The notes: generated by a model not told the origin, from the letters alone. DNA of 64,000 bases from M0108 sp044228795 (GCA_044228795.1 JBGAUE010000005.1:1-64000), one strand, 5' to 3'. Numbered from the stretch's first letter, positions 30,505 to 39,736 are shown. Program-made: numbers and translations.

Positions 30505-31500
30505 ATGATTGCGCAGTCCGCCAAGTTCATCAAGCGACTCCTCCAGGGCGACGCCCTACCGGCTTATGTGATCTTTCGCGAGCCGGCAGTGGTCATCAGT
30601 TATTTCGAGGACTTCCTCAAACACCGCGACGCCATCCTCAAAGCCCTGGATGGGTCGAAACCACACCTCTTGTTCCAATTTGGCTGGCACCGGGAGACCC
30701 AGGAGCGCGCCGACGAGGTGGCGCGGGAGGCCGCGGAGGTCAGCCGCCTGCGTCCCGAGGCGGAGATGATTTTTCTCTGTAATTCGGAACGGGAGCTCGC
30801 CTTAATCGCCGGCGTGGGCTTGCGGGCCGAATTTTGTCATCAGAACGCCTTTCTCGACGAAGGTCATTATCGAATTTACGCCCGCCCCATCAAATACGAT
30901 GCGATCTACCTGGCCCGCATTACGCCCTTCAAACGCCATCACCTGGCCCTGGGGATCGCCTCCCTGCGCCTGATCGGTGACCACTCACCCCAAGAGGCCG
31001 CCTATTTCGCCGAGGTGATGCGCCAGTTTCCCCATGCGAGCTGGAAGCGCAAGGTCTTCTCGGGCTTCGTCTCCCGGGCCATCGACGAGGCCCATTGCGG
31101 CCTCTGCCTGTCTGCGGAGGAGGGAGCCATGTTCGTCAGCGCCGAGTATCTCTTATCCGGTCGCCCCTTAGTTTCGACGCGCAACATGGGTGGGCGGGAC
31201 GTCTTTTTCGATCCCGCCTATGCCTATACCGCCGACGACAGTACCGAATCCGTGCGCGAGGGGGTAGAGGCCATGAAGGCCTGTACCCTGACCCCGGAAG
31301 CAATCCGGCAACGGACCATCGCGAAGTTCCAGCCCCATCGCCAGCAGCTGATCGCCATTCTGCAGGATATCTGCGACCGGGCTGGTGTAAAGCGCGACGC
31401 GGCGGCGGAATGGCCGAGCTACTTCACCCACAAATTCGGCCTCCGTTGTTTCAACGGGCCCCGGGTGCGGTTGACGCGCATCCTCAAACGCCGCACTTAG
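30505..31500 (+). CDS. Divergent glycosyltransferase-like protein (GT4-type C-terminus)
   Basis: This 331-residue protein lies on the + strand among minus-strand EPS genes. The N-terminal part is unfamiliar (VIFREPAVVISYFEDFLKHRD, then LLFQFGWHRETQERADE). The second half resembles a GT-B donor domain: YDAIYLARITPFKRHHLA like the KN-site segment, and an EX7E-type EEGAMFVSAEYLLSGRPLVST followed by MGGRDVFFD. Transfer of a sugar during EPS synthesis is likely. It is transcribed divergently from the GT4 gene starting at 30391, with a 113-base shared upstream region. Confidence 0.7.
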   Translation: MIAQSAKFIKRLLQGDALPAYVIFREPAVVISYFEDFLKHRDAILKALDGSKPHLLFQFGWHRETQERADEVAREAAEVSRLRPEAEMIFLCNSERELALIAGVGLRAEFCHQNAFLDEGHYRIYARPIKYDAIYLARITPFKRHHLALGIASLRLIGDHSPQEAAYFAEVMRQFPHASWKRKVFSGFVSRAIDEAHCGLCLSAEEGAMFVSAEYLLSGRPLVSTRNMGGRDVFFDPAYAYTADDSTESVREGVEAMKACTLTPEAIRQRTIAKFQPHRQQLIAILQDICDRAGVKRDAAAEWPSYFTHKFGLRCFNGPRVRLTRILKRRT

Positions 31501-31568
31501 GGCACCGCGCCGGGATAACCAAGAGCCCGATCCGCCTCTGGCTGCGGTGCATGCGGCGGTGGCTGCCG

Positions 31569-32741
31569 TCAAGCCGCCTCTTCCATAATGACCATCAGCC
31601 GATCCAGATAGTGGGCCGGCTGGAATTCGGCCCGAACCCGCGCCAGCCCGGCCCGGCCCAATGCATCAGCCCGCTCCCTATCCCCCAGCAAGCTCGCAAT
31701 AGCCGCTCCCAGAGCGGCGGTGTCAGCCTCCGGGGCCAGGATGCCGGTCACGCCATCGGCGAGCCAGTCCGGGATGCCGCCGACGGCGAAGGCGACCACC
31801 GGCCGTGCCCGTGCCATGGCCTCCACTCCCACCATGCCAAAGGGCTCCGGCCAGCGCGAGGGCACGACGCAGACGGCGGCGCGGGCATAGTAGGGTTCCA
31901 AGGCCTGATGGGGAACCCAACCGGCAAAGGTCACCCGCTCGGCAATCTTGAGTTCCCCCGCCAGGGCCCGGCAGCTATCCAGATGGTTGCCGGTACCCAC
32001 CAGGGTGGCGTGCCAGTCTCCCGGCACCTCGGCCAAGGCCTTGAGCAGCAGATCCACCCCCTTGCCACGGATCACCTGGCCCACGAAAAGAATTTCGGGC
32101 TCCCGGGACGGTGGCACCGGCTTAGCCTCGGCCAGGGCCGCGGGTATCGGCGGGACTATGGCCACCCGCTCCGGGTTCAGCCCATTCATCACCAACTCCC
32201 GCTCCATCCAGTGGCTGCCCACCATGAGCCGACGCACCTCGTGATGGGCGCGGATGGCCGCCTTGACCTCGCCCAAGCCTTGCAAGGCAATGGGCAGCAT
32301 CGAACCTGGCGCGGCCCGCTGCACACAGCACAGATTGAAATAGCAGGCCGAGCCCGCCGGCCGGTCGCAGATGCGGCCGCTGAGGGGAAAATACTTGTGG
32401 CGACGCAGGCATACCAGGTCATGATCATGAACCATCCGCACCGTGGGATAGCGGCGCGCTAGGTCTGCGACCCGCGCCGGATCCTCGACCTTATGCAAGA
32501 AGAGGAGGTCCGGGGCAAAGACGGCGATCAGATCATCGCTGGTCCCAGACTGGGCGAAGGCCGCTAGGAAGTCGGCCTGCGGCTGGGTGTCGGTGTGCAG
32601 CAACCCCTGGGGCCAACCCCGGGCCATAAGCCCGCGGGCGGTGTCGTGGAGGATCTGCTCCACACCACCATAAAAGCCGGCCCGCTCGTGGATGTGCAGG
32701 ACGCGCAAGGGAGTACCTGGGGGGTGCTGGCGGTGGGTCAT
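31569..32741 (-). CDS. GT4-family glycosyltransferase
   Basis: The protein has 390 residues from the ATG at 32741 (an in-frame GTG at 32792 would add 17 residues; the shorter form begins closest to the conserved RVLHIHERAGFYGGVEQIL). The GT-B C-terminal domain shows EILFVGQVIRGKGVDLLLKA, GWVPHQALEPYYARA and EX7E in EPFGMVGVEAMARARPVV. A Cys-rich insert (about 110-140, ICDRPAGSACYFNLCC) is unusual for a GT4 enzyme and could bind a metal; a similar insert occurs in some GT4 enzymes of cyanobacteria and phototrophs as far as I recall. EPS assembly role by context. Confidence 0.88.
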   Translation of the reverse strand: MTHRQHPPGTPLRVLHIHERAGFYGGVEQILHDTARGLMARGWPQGLLHTDTQPQADFLAAFAQSGTSDDLIAVFAPDLLFLHKVEDPARVADLARRYPTVRMVHDHDLVCLRRHKYFPLSGRICDRPAGSACYFNLCCVQRAAPGSMLPIALQGLGEVKAAIRAHHEVRRLMVGSHWMERELVMNGLNPERVAIVPPIPAALAEAKPVPPSREPEILFVGQVIRGKGVDLLLKALAEVPGDWHATLVGTGNHLDSCRALAGELKIAERVTFAGWVPHQALEPYYARAAVCVVPSRWPEPFGMVGVEAMARARPVVAFAVGGIPDWLADGVTGILAPEADTAALGAAIASLLGDRERADALGRAGLARVRAEFQPAHYLDRLMVIMEEAA

Positions 32742-32937
32742 TTGATCTCTGAAAAAATAGCGGGGAATGGCTGTAGCTAGCGGCAACTCCACACGAAATC
32801 CCGATTGAAATTAGACCAAATTAGCTGACAGCTACCCTAATGCTAAGGGTCGGGGCGATAACGGTCTTCCCGCATGAGCTAGACAAATGCGGTCTAATCT
32901 CTCTGCGGATAGATGGATAACCCTGCTGCAACTGCAA

Positions 32938-34176
32938 TCAGCCCCGACGTCCTCGCGGCAGTTCCTGATAGATGTCGACCATCCGTGCCGCAATAGCCGA
33001 CCAGGCGTAGTCGCGCCGGGCCTTGGCCTGGCCTGCCGCGGCGATACGTCCGGCAAGTTCGGGGTCGTCCAGGACCTGGATGAGGCGGGCGGCCAGGTCC
33101 GACGTATCGCCGGGTTGGGCGTGGAGGATATCCTGCCCGTCCTGGGTAAAGGAGGGGATGCCACCGACACGGGCGGCGACCACTGGCCGACCGGCGGCCC
33201 AGGCCTCCAGGATGACGATACCGAAGGGCTCGTGCAGGGATGGCAGGCAAAAGACCTCGGCGGCATGATAGGCGGCCGGGAGCATAGGATCATCCGGACG
33301 TAGGCCGGGGATCAGGGTGACCCGGTCTGTCAGTCCGAGTTCATTGACCCTGGCGAGCAGCCGCTCGTGGTAGCCCGCCACGGTCACGGGGCCGATCAGG
33401 ACCAGATGGGCCTGGGGAACCCGGGTGGCTAGGGTGGCCAGTGCCTCCACCAGGCCGATTTGATTTTTCTGGTAGTCGATGCGGCTGACGCAGAGGATGA
33501 GGCGGCGGTCCGCAGCGATGCCATGGGCAGCGCGAAAGCCGGCGGCATCGCCTTGAGCAAAGGCGTCGCAATCCACCCCGTTGGGGATCAGTTCCACCCG
33601 CTGACCGGGGAGCTTCGCCTTGGCGGCGGCGTACTCGTCGCCGCCGACACAGACCACCGCGGCGGCATCCTCCAGGACCCGCCGCGCGCCGAGCAAGGCA
33701 CCGAAGACGCGGCCCCACTCCAAACGGTTCTGGATGGGGGCCAGCATCTGGTCCATCTCGCCCTTGGGGACCTCGAAGAAGCCTCCGTGCAGAGTCACCA
33801 CATAGGGGATACCGCGCAGCCGGGCGGCGGTGCGGACCACACCCCCGACGCGCTTACCGGTGTGGGCGTGGATCAGATCCACCCCAGGCTCTCGCAACAG
33901 GCCGAACAGCAAGGATAAGGAGAGCAGGTTGCCCCCCTTCTTGTCCATGTCGCGGCGATCGTTGGCCGTGAGGCCAAGGAAGGGGTAGCTGTAGGGGAAG
34001 CGCCGTACCGGCACACCCTGGATGGTCTCGCGGCGCTGGCTGGACAAGGCCAGGCTGGTAAAGATGGCGGCCTCATGTCCAGCCCCTTGCAGGGCGCGGC
34101 TGGTCTGCAGGATGGTGGTCTCGGTACCGCCCCATTCGGACACCACGAAGCGCCGGGGGACCTGAACGATCTTCAT
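32938..34176 (-). CDS. GT4-family glycosyltransferase
   Basis: The protein has 412 residues. The start is ATG 34176, which has GGAGGAG upstream and overlaps the hexapeptide transferase stop as ATGA. Motifs are FVVSEWGGTETTILQTSRAL (acceptor loop), LIHAHTGKRVGGVV, VTLHGGFFEVPKGEMD, LIPNGVDCDAF, LILCVSRIDYQKNQ and EX7E in HEPFGIVILEAWAAGRPV. These place it firmly in GT4. A longer frame reaches 34299 but its first 41 residues are Gly/Arg-rich low complexity inside the upstream gene. It transfers a hexose in EPS repeat-unit synthesis; sugar unknown. Confidence 0.92.
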   Translation of the reverse strand: MKIVQVPRRFVVSEWGGTETTILQTSRALQGAGHEAAIFTSLALSSQRRETIQGVPVRRFPYSYPFLGLTANDRRDMDKKGGNLLSLSLLFGLLREPGVDLIHAHTGKRVGGVVRTAARLRGIPYVVTLHGGFFEVPKGEMDQMLAPIQNRLEWGRVFGALLGARRVLEDAAAVVCVGGDEYAAAKAKLPGQRVELIPNGVDCDAFAQGDAAGFRAAHGIAADRRLILCVSRIDYQKNQIGLVEALATLATRVPQAHLVLIGPVTVAGYHERLLARVNELGLTDRVTLIPGLRPDDPMLPAAYHAAEVFCLPSLHEPFGIVILEAWAAGRPVVAARVGGIPSFTQDGQDILHAQPGDTSDLAARLIQVLDDPELAGRIAAAGQAKARRDYAWSAIAARMVDIYQELPRGRRG

Positions 34177-34814
34177 GGTGTCTCCTCCACAACCGCCGGC
34201 GCCCCGGTGCGCCGACCTACCACCCGAGCCGGGACACCCACCGCGATGGACCAGGGGGCAATGGAGCGGGTCACCACGGCCCCCGCCCCGACGATGCACC
34301 CGTGCCCCAGGGTCACGCCTTGCAGAATGACAGCGTTGAGGCCAATCCAGACGTCGTCCTCGATCACCACGGGGCCGGTTAGCACGGGCTGGTCGTTGAT
34401 GGGGATATCACAACGCTCGGCGGCGTGGGAAACGGTGTTGATGGTCGTGTGCCCGGCAACCAGGACGTTACGGCCGATGGTCACGCCGCCATTGCCGTAC
34501 ACCAGGCAAAAGGGGCCGAGCCAGGAGCGCTCGCCCAGGGTGACAAAGCCACGGTTGGCATTGATGACCACGGCATCGTTGATGTTCACCCCCTTACCGA
34601 GGGTAATGCCGGGGTTGGCATCGGTATTGGCGCGGAGGGCGGCGTTGCGCCCGATGCCCACCCCGTCGCCGAGACGGATGCGACCTGGGTATTGGAGACT
34701 GACCCCAGGGTCGATATGACAATCGCCCCCCAGGGCCCCCAGACGGAGTCGATACCAGTGAAGTCGCAAGGCCTCGCGGGTTCGGCGAACAAGGCTCAGC
34801 GGTCCCGGCATCAT
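34173..34814 (-). CDS. Hexapeptide-repeat acyltransferase (left-handed beta-helix)
   Basis: The 213-residue protein is made of hexapeptide repeats from about residue 30 to 195 (IRLGDGVGIGRNAALR, ITLGKGVNINDAVVIN, VTIGRNVLVAGHTTINTVSH, VVIEDDVWIGLNAVILQGVTLG), ending in the family closing motif VPARVVG. The catalytic His is probably in the loop TVSHAAERCDIP. Such trimers acetylate sugars from acetyl-CoA in the cytoplasm. It sits 10 bases after the flippase gene and overlaps the following glycosyltransferase by 4 bases. The acceptor is probably an EPS sugar. Confidence 0.9.
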   Translation of the reverse strand: MMPGPLSLVRRTREALRLHWYRLRLGALGGDCHIDPGVSLQYPGRIRLGDGVGIGRNAALRANTDANPGITLGKGVNINDAVVINANRGFVTLGERSWLGPFCLVYGNGGVTIGRNVLVAGHTTINTVSHAAERCDIPINDQPVLTGPVVIEDDVWIGLNAVILQGVTLGHGCIVGAGAVVTRSIAPWSIAVGVPARVVGRRTGAPAVVEETP

Positions 34815-34823
34815 GGCTCCTGA

Positions 34824-36365
34824 TCAGGTTGGGGTGCGGTGGGGGGGCGGGGGGCTGGGGCGGCCGCGATTCAGGACACGGCGCAGCTTGCCGGCGATCA
34901 GGGCTCGCTCGGCAGGCACCAGGCCGCTCCCATAGAAAACCGCGAAATAAACCAGGGCGCTGATCGCCCCCTCCAGAAAGATCCAGATAAATCCGGTGAT
35001 GGGCTGCCATTGGGCCAGGAGCCAGGCGATTCCCAGAGCCGGGACCAGGGCCGGAAGGGTCGGCCAGACCGCCTGGCTCACGAAGCCGGCCAACGGCAAG
35101 TCCTGGTCGCGACAGGCCCGCGGAACCACGAGGGAAAACTCTACGACCAAGGTGGCGATCAAGGTCCCCAGGGCGATACCGATAAGGCCAAAGAACTGGA
35201 CCAGGATGATGGACAGGACCAGATTGAGCAGGGCCGAGCCCCCCATGGCGAAGGCAACGAAGCGGTGCTTACCGGTCATGCCCAGCACATTGGCGGCGTT
35301 CAACTGCACGCTGGCAAAGAGCATGGCCAACAGTAGGAGGCGCAGCACCGGGATAGACTCGGCGAACTCCTCCCCCATCCAGAGGAGGACAAAGGGCTTG
35401 GAATAAAATAGCAGCAGGGCGATAAAGGGGACCGCGATGGCCAACAGGAAGCGGGTTCCGTCCACCAGAATCCGGCGTACCGTGGCGGTGTCGCCCGCGC
35501 CTTTGGACTGAGACACCAGCGGCATCAGGGCATTGGAGAACTGCTTGTTGAGCAGGTAGGTATATTCGGCGATCTTGGCCCCCACGGCATAGATGGCCAC
35601 GGCGGTCAGCGGCAGGAACATCTTGATGACCACCGGGTCCATGCGCAGGATGATGAGGACCGCCACGTTGGCAATGAAGAAATACACGGAAAAGCCCAGC
35701 AGTTCGCGCACCCGGGCGCGGCTGAAGAGCCGCGGCGAGACCGATAGCCCAGGGGTAAGACGAATGGTCAGGGGCAACATCACCACCGGCCCAAGGAGCA
35801 TGGTCACGGCCGTGGCGATCGCCATGCCCATCAGGCCCAGGCCCGCCTCCAGCAGGATCACCACCAGGGCGGCATTGACCAGGGTAGTCACCAGTTCGAT
35901 GGCGTTGACCAGATGCATCCGCCCACTGCCGATGAGGATGGCCTTGATGAGACTGGCCGGGAAATTGATGGCTACCACGGTCCCCAGCAGCCATAGAACC
36001 AGGGTGAAGGGCTCGGCCTTGTCCGGACTCAGCTCGAACCAACCCGAGGCCGGTCCCGCCAGGATGGCTACCAGCACCATGCAAATCAGGCCGAGGACCC
36101 CGTAAACCACCAGCAGGGTGGACAGCACCTGATTGCGCCCGGCCAAGTCGCCGCTCGCCGTCAACTCGGCGACATATTTCATGGCCGCGGTGGCAAAGCC
36201 GAGGTCCAGCAGGCCGAACAGCCCCACTACGGCGAAGACCAGGGACCAGAGCCCGAACAGATCCAGGCCCAGATGCCCGACCGTGAAGGGGATGAGGAAG
36301 AACATCACCGCAATACCGACGATGACGCGCAGGTAGTTGCTGGCGATGTTGAGAACCCAACGCAT
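34824..36365 (-). CDS. Wzx-like polysaccharide flippase (MVF/MOP superfamily)
   Basis: The 513-residue protein has about 14 hydrophobic helices throughout. The N-terminus NYLRVIVGIAVMFFLIPFTVGHLGLDLFGLWSLVFAVVG is typical of O-antigen/EPS flippases, and the MATE-like two-bundle layout is visible. It would move the undecaprenyl-diphosphate-linked repeat unit across the inner membrane for polymerisation by the Wzy-like protein. It lies in the middle of the glycosyltransferase operon, 26 bases downstream of the phosphatase-fold gene. ATG 36365 starts right at the conserved first helix. Confidence 0.92.
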   Translation of the reverse strand: MRWVLNIASNYLRVIVGIAVMFFLIPFTVGHLGLDLFGLWSLVFAVVGLFGLLDLGFATAAMKYVAELTASGDLAGRNQVLSTLLVVYGVLGLICMVLVAILAGPASGWFELSPDKAEPFTLVLWLLGTVVAINFPASLIKAILIGSGRMHLVNAIELVTTLVNAALVVILLEAGLGLMGMAIATAVTMLLGPVVMLPLTIRLTPGLSVSPRLFSRARVRELLGFSVYFFIANVAVLIILRMDPVVIKMFLPLTAVAIYAVGAKIAEYTYLLNKQFSNALMPLVSQSKGAGDTATVRRILVDGTRFLLAIAVPFIALLLFYSKPFVLLWMGEEFAESIPVLRLLLLAMLFASVQLNAANVLGMTGKHRFVAFAMGGSALLNLVLSIILVQFFGLIGIALGTLIATLVVEFSLVVPRACRDQDLPLAGFVSQAVWPTLPALVPALGIAWLLAQWQPITGFIWIFLEGAISALVYFAVFYGSGLVPAERALIAGKLRRVLNRGRPSPPPPHRTPT

Positions 36366-36391
36366 GATCGGCGGCCTGCTGGGAGTGGTCC

Positions 36392-37546
36392 CTAGACGCC
36401 CGCTTCAGCGCGCATCAGGTGGAAGACGTCGGTGATGACTTTGGGGTCCGTGGGGGGCTCGACATTGGAGAGGAGGGAGGCATCCGAGTCAGCATCGTCT
36501 GGATGGTAGCCATGCATGCCGGTGATGGGCTTGGTACCCATGTGACTCGGCACGATAAGAACACCCGGGTTCGCCAGGAAAATCAGCTCGCCAAATTGGT
36601 CGTTCTCAAAGTCGCAGCCCAGCCGTTTAAGTTCTTCCTGGGACAGGATGCGGCCCTCGGGAACCTGTTCCAGAAGGCGGGTGACGCGAGCCTGAGCACC
36701 CGACCGGTGGAACCAGAAACGTCCCATGGTCGAGTCGTAAGTCGCGGTGTAGTCGCAGCCAAAGACCAGGCCGAGGCCCTCCACCTTACTCATCAAGTCC
36801 AGATGGGTATGAATGGTCGCCATGCCGTGATCGGAGCAAATGAAGAGACGCACCTCCTCATAATGTTCAGCGGCGAGGCGTAACACATCTTCCAGTTGGG
36901 TCTCGTACCAGGCCAGCTTATCGTCTACCAAGGGACTGGCCTTGCCGACCTCGTGCAGGAGGGCATCCATGGCGGCCATGTAGAGGAGGGCAAATTTTAT
37001 CTTGCCCTGGCTCAGGTCGGCCTTGAGGGCCGTCAGATTGCTCTCCTCCGACTCCCGCCAATTGGAGACGTGAAAGGGCACCCCGGCCTGGGTGAGGTGA
37101 TCAAAGATGTTTTTTCCCTGATTCATGCCGCCAGGGACAAAGAGATCCCGCTTCTCGCAATAGTCAAATTTGTCAATCTGGTCGAAGGGGATGTTGTAGA
37201 GCTGGAAATAGCCCGTGTAACCATAAAACCGCTTGACCAGTTTGCTGATCAGGTTGCGGACCCGGCCGCGATCCACCAGGGACTTGGGCAGGTACCCCAG
37301 GAGCTTGAGGGGGCGAAAGGGCGAGGTCTTGGGTGAATAGTAGAAAAAGGACCAGTGACGGTGATCCCGGGGCATGAGGCCAGTCAGGATCGAGGGGATG
37401 CAGGCAGAGGAAAAACCAAACACTGAGCGGAGCTTACGCCGCACGGGCAGGCGTGACTCCAAGAAGCGGCGTCCCTTGAGCACTTCCCAGCCGAGGGCAT
37501 CGATGAAGACGACCATGGAGATTTTGGGGGACTTGGGATTACTCAT
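36392..37546 (-). CDS. Alkaline-phosphatase-superfamily enzyme (type I phosphodiesterase-like)
   Basis: This 384-residue protein starts at ATG 37546, which has GAGGTG about 10 bases upstream. Superfamily metal-site motifs are VVFIDALGWE (first Asp), SSACIPSILTGLMPRDHRH (nucleophile region), FICSDHGM (Asp-His) and GMHGYHPDDADSDA (C-terminal His). No signal peptide is seen, so the enzyme is probably cytoplasmic. Members hydrolyse or transfer phosphate, phosphoethanolamine or nucleotides. Its position between the partner-switch genes and the flippase suggests a phosphoryl modification, or hydrolysis of a nucleotide sugar, during EPS synthesis. Substrate unknown. Confidence 0.78.
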   Translation of the reverse strand: MSNPKSPKISMVVFIDALGWEVLKGRRFLESRLPVRRKLRSVFGFSSACIPSILTGLMPRDHRHWSFFYYSPKTSPFRPLKLLGYLPKSLVDRGRVRNLISKLVKRFYGYTGYFQLYNIPFDQIDKFDYCEKRDLFVPGGMNQGKNIFDHLTQAGVPFHVSNWRESEESNLTALKADLSQGKIKFALLYMAAMDALLHEVGKASPLVDDKLAWYETQLEDVLRLAAEHYEEVRLFICSDHGMATIHTHLDLMSKVEGLGLVFGCDYTATYDSTMGRFWFHRSGAQARVTRLLEQVPEGRILSQEELKRLGCDFENDQFGELIFLANPGVLIVPSHMGTKPITGMHGYHPDDADSDASLLSNVEPPTDPKVITDVFHLMRAEAGV

Positions 37547-37586
37547 GGTTAAGGTCACCTCTTGGGTTGTCGGTGTCTCGGTTTCC

Positions 37587-37922
37587 TCAGCCAAAGGCGC
37601 GCAATGCGCCGGGTTCATCATCGAAGATCTGGAATACCGTATGCAGCCGGGTCAGCTCAAAGAGGGCGCGGACCGTATTACTCATGCCGACAAGAAACAC
37701 ATCGCCGTTGCGTTTACGTGTCGCCTGGAGACCACTGACCAGAACCGCGAGACCACTGGAATCCATAAAGGAGGTATTCGAGAGGTTCAGGATTAACTTA
37801 CCGTCTCCCTGCTCGATGATCTCCTTGAGGGTAGCGCGGGCATCTGCGGCATCAGCCATCATGAGGCGCTCGGGCAGCTTGATGATATCGACGCCATCTT
37901 GGGTGCGATGTTCGAGGTTCAT
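37587..37922 (-). CDS. STAS-domain anti-anti-sigma factor (SpoIIAA/RsbV type)
   Basis: The 111-residue protein (ATG 37922, GGAG 10 bases upstream) is a single STAS domain with the phosphorylation site NTSFMDSSGLAVLVSGL (Ser55 after Asp54). In partner switching the unphosphorylated form binds the anti-sigma kinase; the kinase phosphorylates this Ser and a PP2C phosphatase removes the phosphate. The kinase (38019-38483) and phosphatase (38480-39736) are directly upstream on the same strand, so the module is complete. The controlled sigma factor or effector is not in view. The longer frame to 37988 lacks a good start context. Confidence 0.9.
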   Translation of the reverse strand: MNLEHRTQDGVDIIKLPERLMMADAADARATLKEIIEQGDGKLILNLSNTSFMDSSGLAVLVSGLQATRKRNGDVFLVGMSNTVRALFELTRLHTVFQIFDDEPGALRAFG

Positions 37923-38018
37923 TTTGTCGTTACTCCGGTGGTGCAGCCGTGGCTCGGTCTTGGGCGGTCTGATGATCGGGAGGGTCAAGGGACCCTGAGG
38001 CCATCGATAGATATTGGG

Positions 38019-38483
38019 TTAAGGCAGACGATGGGTGAGGGTCAGCACGTTGTGCTGGGGTTCCCGGGTGTAGCTCACCGAGTCCGTCCACTCGCGAATG
38101 ATATGCCATCCCCGTCCGGACTCCGCATCGGATCCAGGCATGGAGGAGGCATCCGCCGCCATATCGGGCATGGGGTGGCCCTGATCGCGAATCTCAATGG
38201 CAACCTCCTGCGGTTTCCTGGTCCAGATAAGGTCTATGGGATGTCCAGACTCCCCGCCATAGGCATGCTCGATGCAGTTGTTAAGGGCCTCGATGGTGGC
38301 GCAAGTCAGTTTAAAGGCGGCCATCTCATCAAGACCGGCCAGGTTACATAAACCGAGAAGTCGAGTCTGGAGATCGGCCAGTCCTTCTGGGTCGCTTTGC
38401 ACTAACAGATGAGTAGGGCCTGAGTCCCGTGTGCTGTCCTGATCCAGCCCTCCTTCGCCCTGCATAGGATCTTGTTGATTCAT
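38019..38483 (-). CDS. Anti-sigma factor serine kinase (RsbW/HATPase_c_2 type)
   Basis: This 154-residue GHKL kinase has the N-box ATIEALNNCIEHAYGG and the G1-like IRDQGHPMPD with the G2-like SGRGWHIIREWTDSV. Such proteins phosphorylate the STAS partner and in other systems also bind a sigma factor or other effector. It overlaps the phosphatase gene by 4 bases and precedes the STAS gene, so all three are one operon. The first 25 residues are acidic and probably disordered. Confidence 0.88.
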   Translation of the reverse strand: MNQQDPMQGEGGLDQDSTRDSGPTHLLVQSDPEGLADLQTRLLGLCNLAGLDEMAAFKLTCATIEALNNCIEHAYGGESGHPIDLIWTRKPQEVAIEIRDQGHPMPDMAADASSMPGSDAESGRGWHIIREWTDSVSYTREPQHNVLTLTHRLP

Positions 38484-39736
38484 TGGCGGGTCCCTTTAAA
38501 GTTCGTTAGCGGATCCTCGTCTCTAAGAGTGTCCTCTCGCACAGCCAGGGGTCGCTCAAGGGCGAGCATGGAGATGTCATCCTCAAAGTCAAAAGAGCCC
38601 CGCCAGGCCCGCAACCCGCGTTCGAGGGTGGAGGCCAGTGAGGGAGTTCCCCCGGACATCTGGATGGCCCGAGCGAGCGTCTCGCGAAAACGTTGTTCGC
38701 CAAAGGCCTCACCGCTCTGATTGCTGCACTCGGTGATGCCATCGGAATAGAAAATCAATCGATCGCCGGGGTCTAGAAACAGTTCCTGAGTGTCATATTC
38801 GACGTGGGGAAACATTCCGACGGGCAGTCCACCCTGCCGCAGATACTCAATAGCACCACCCTGACGAATAAGGATGGGATAGGGATGTCCCGCCAGGGCC
38901 AGGTGTATCCGGCCCGTGTGCTTTTCGAGGGTGCCATAGACCATGGTGGCGTAGTTCTGCACCTCCCCGTCCCGGTTAGTGAGTTGCCTGTTGAGGTCCA
39001 CGAGAAACTTCGCGGGGTCAAGGAAGTCCGTGGCGGCGACCCCTGGTCCACCCCCCGGCACCAGAGAGTGGTTGAGGCTAACCGAGAGCAGTGCCGCCGG
39101 GACACCGTGCCCCGAAATATCGAGATGGTAGAAGCCGATGAGTTCCGGGGTCAGCTCAAAAAAGTTGAAGCTGTCACCGGACACCTGGGCGGCAGGCAAA
39201 AACAGCCATTGCGCATGACAGGGCAAGATGACTTGGTCGTTCGTGGGCAGGAGCTGGCGCTGGATACGCGCGGCGATAGCCAGATCAGCCTGAATCTGAT
39301 TGTAGGCCTTGGCAACTTGGTTGCGCGATTCCTGGAGGTCATGGTTTTGGTCGGCAAGTCGCTGTTCCAGGGCCAGGATTCGCTCGCCCACCCGCAGCCG
39401 CGCCCGCAGAACCTGGGCCTCGAATGGCTTGGTGACAAAATCGTCGGCCCCGGCATCGAGCCCCTCCACCAGGTCCGCGCTGTCGGAGCGCCCGGTCAGG
39501 AGAATGATGTAAACATAGTGCCCCAAATCCGTGGCGCGCGCCGCGTGGCAGAGTTCCGGTCCGGACATGCCGGGCATCATCCAATCGCTCACCACCAGCC
39601 GGATGTCGTTGGCCTGAAGGCAGGCCAAAGCCTCCTGACCATCAGCCGCCTCCACCACCTGGTAGCCCCAGCGTTGCAGCAGGACGCGCAGATAGAGTCG
39701 AAAATCAGCGGCGTCATCGGTAACGAGGACTTTCAC
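38480..39736 (-). CDS. Response regulator with SpoIIE-type PP2C phosphatase output
   Basis: This 418-residue protein has a CheY-like receiver (1-120: VTDDAADFR, VVSDWMMPGMSG with the phospho-Asp, DFVTKPFEAQ), a coiled coil (about 120-165, QNHDLQESRNQVAKAY) and a PP2C domain (about 170-395: SGDSFNFFELTP, HLDISGHGVPAALLS, LFLDPGDRLIFYSDGITE, DFEDDISMLAL) with the metal-binding aspartates present. The signal to the receiver probably activates dephosphorylation of the STAS partner. It is the first gene of the partner-switch operon, with a TTGACA-type promoter 64-91 bases upstream. Receptor kinase unknown. Confidence 0.92.
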   Translation of the reverse strand: MKVLVTDDAADFRLYLRVLLQRWGYQVVEAADGQEALACLQANDIRLVVSDWMMPGMSGPELCHAARATDLGHYVYIILLTGRSDSADLVEGLDAGADDFVTKPFEAQVLRARLRVGERILALEQRLADQNHDLQESRNQVAKAYNQIQADLAIAARIQRQLLPTNDQVILPCHAQWLFLPAAQVSGDSFNFFELTPELIGFYHLDISGHGVPAALLSVSLNHSLVPGGGPGVAATDFLDPAKFLVDLNRQLTNRDGEVQNYATMVYGTLEKHTGRIHLALAGHPYPILIRQGGAIEYLRQGGLPVGMFPHVEYDTQELFLDPGDRLIFYSDGITECSNQSGEAFGEQRFRETLARAIQMSGGTPSLASTLERGLRAWRGSFDFEDDISMLALERPLAVREDTLRDEDPLTNFKGTRQ

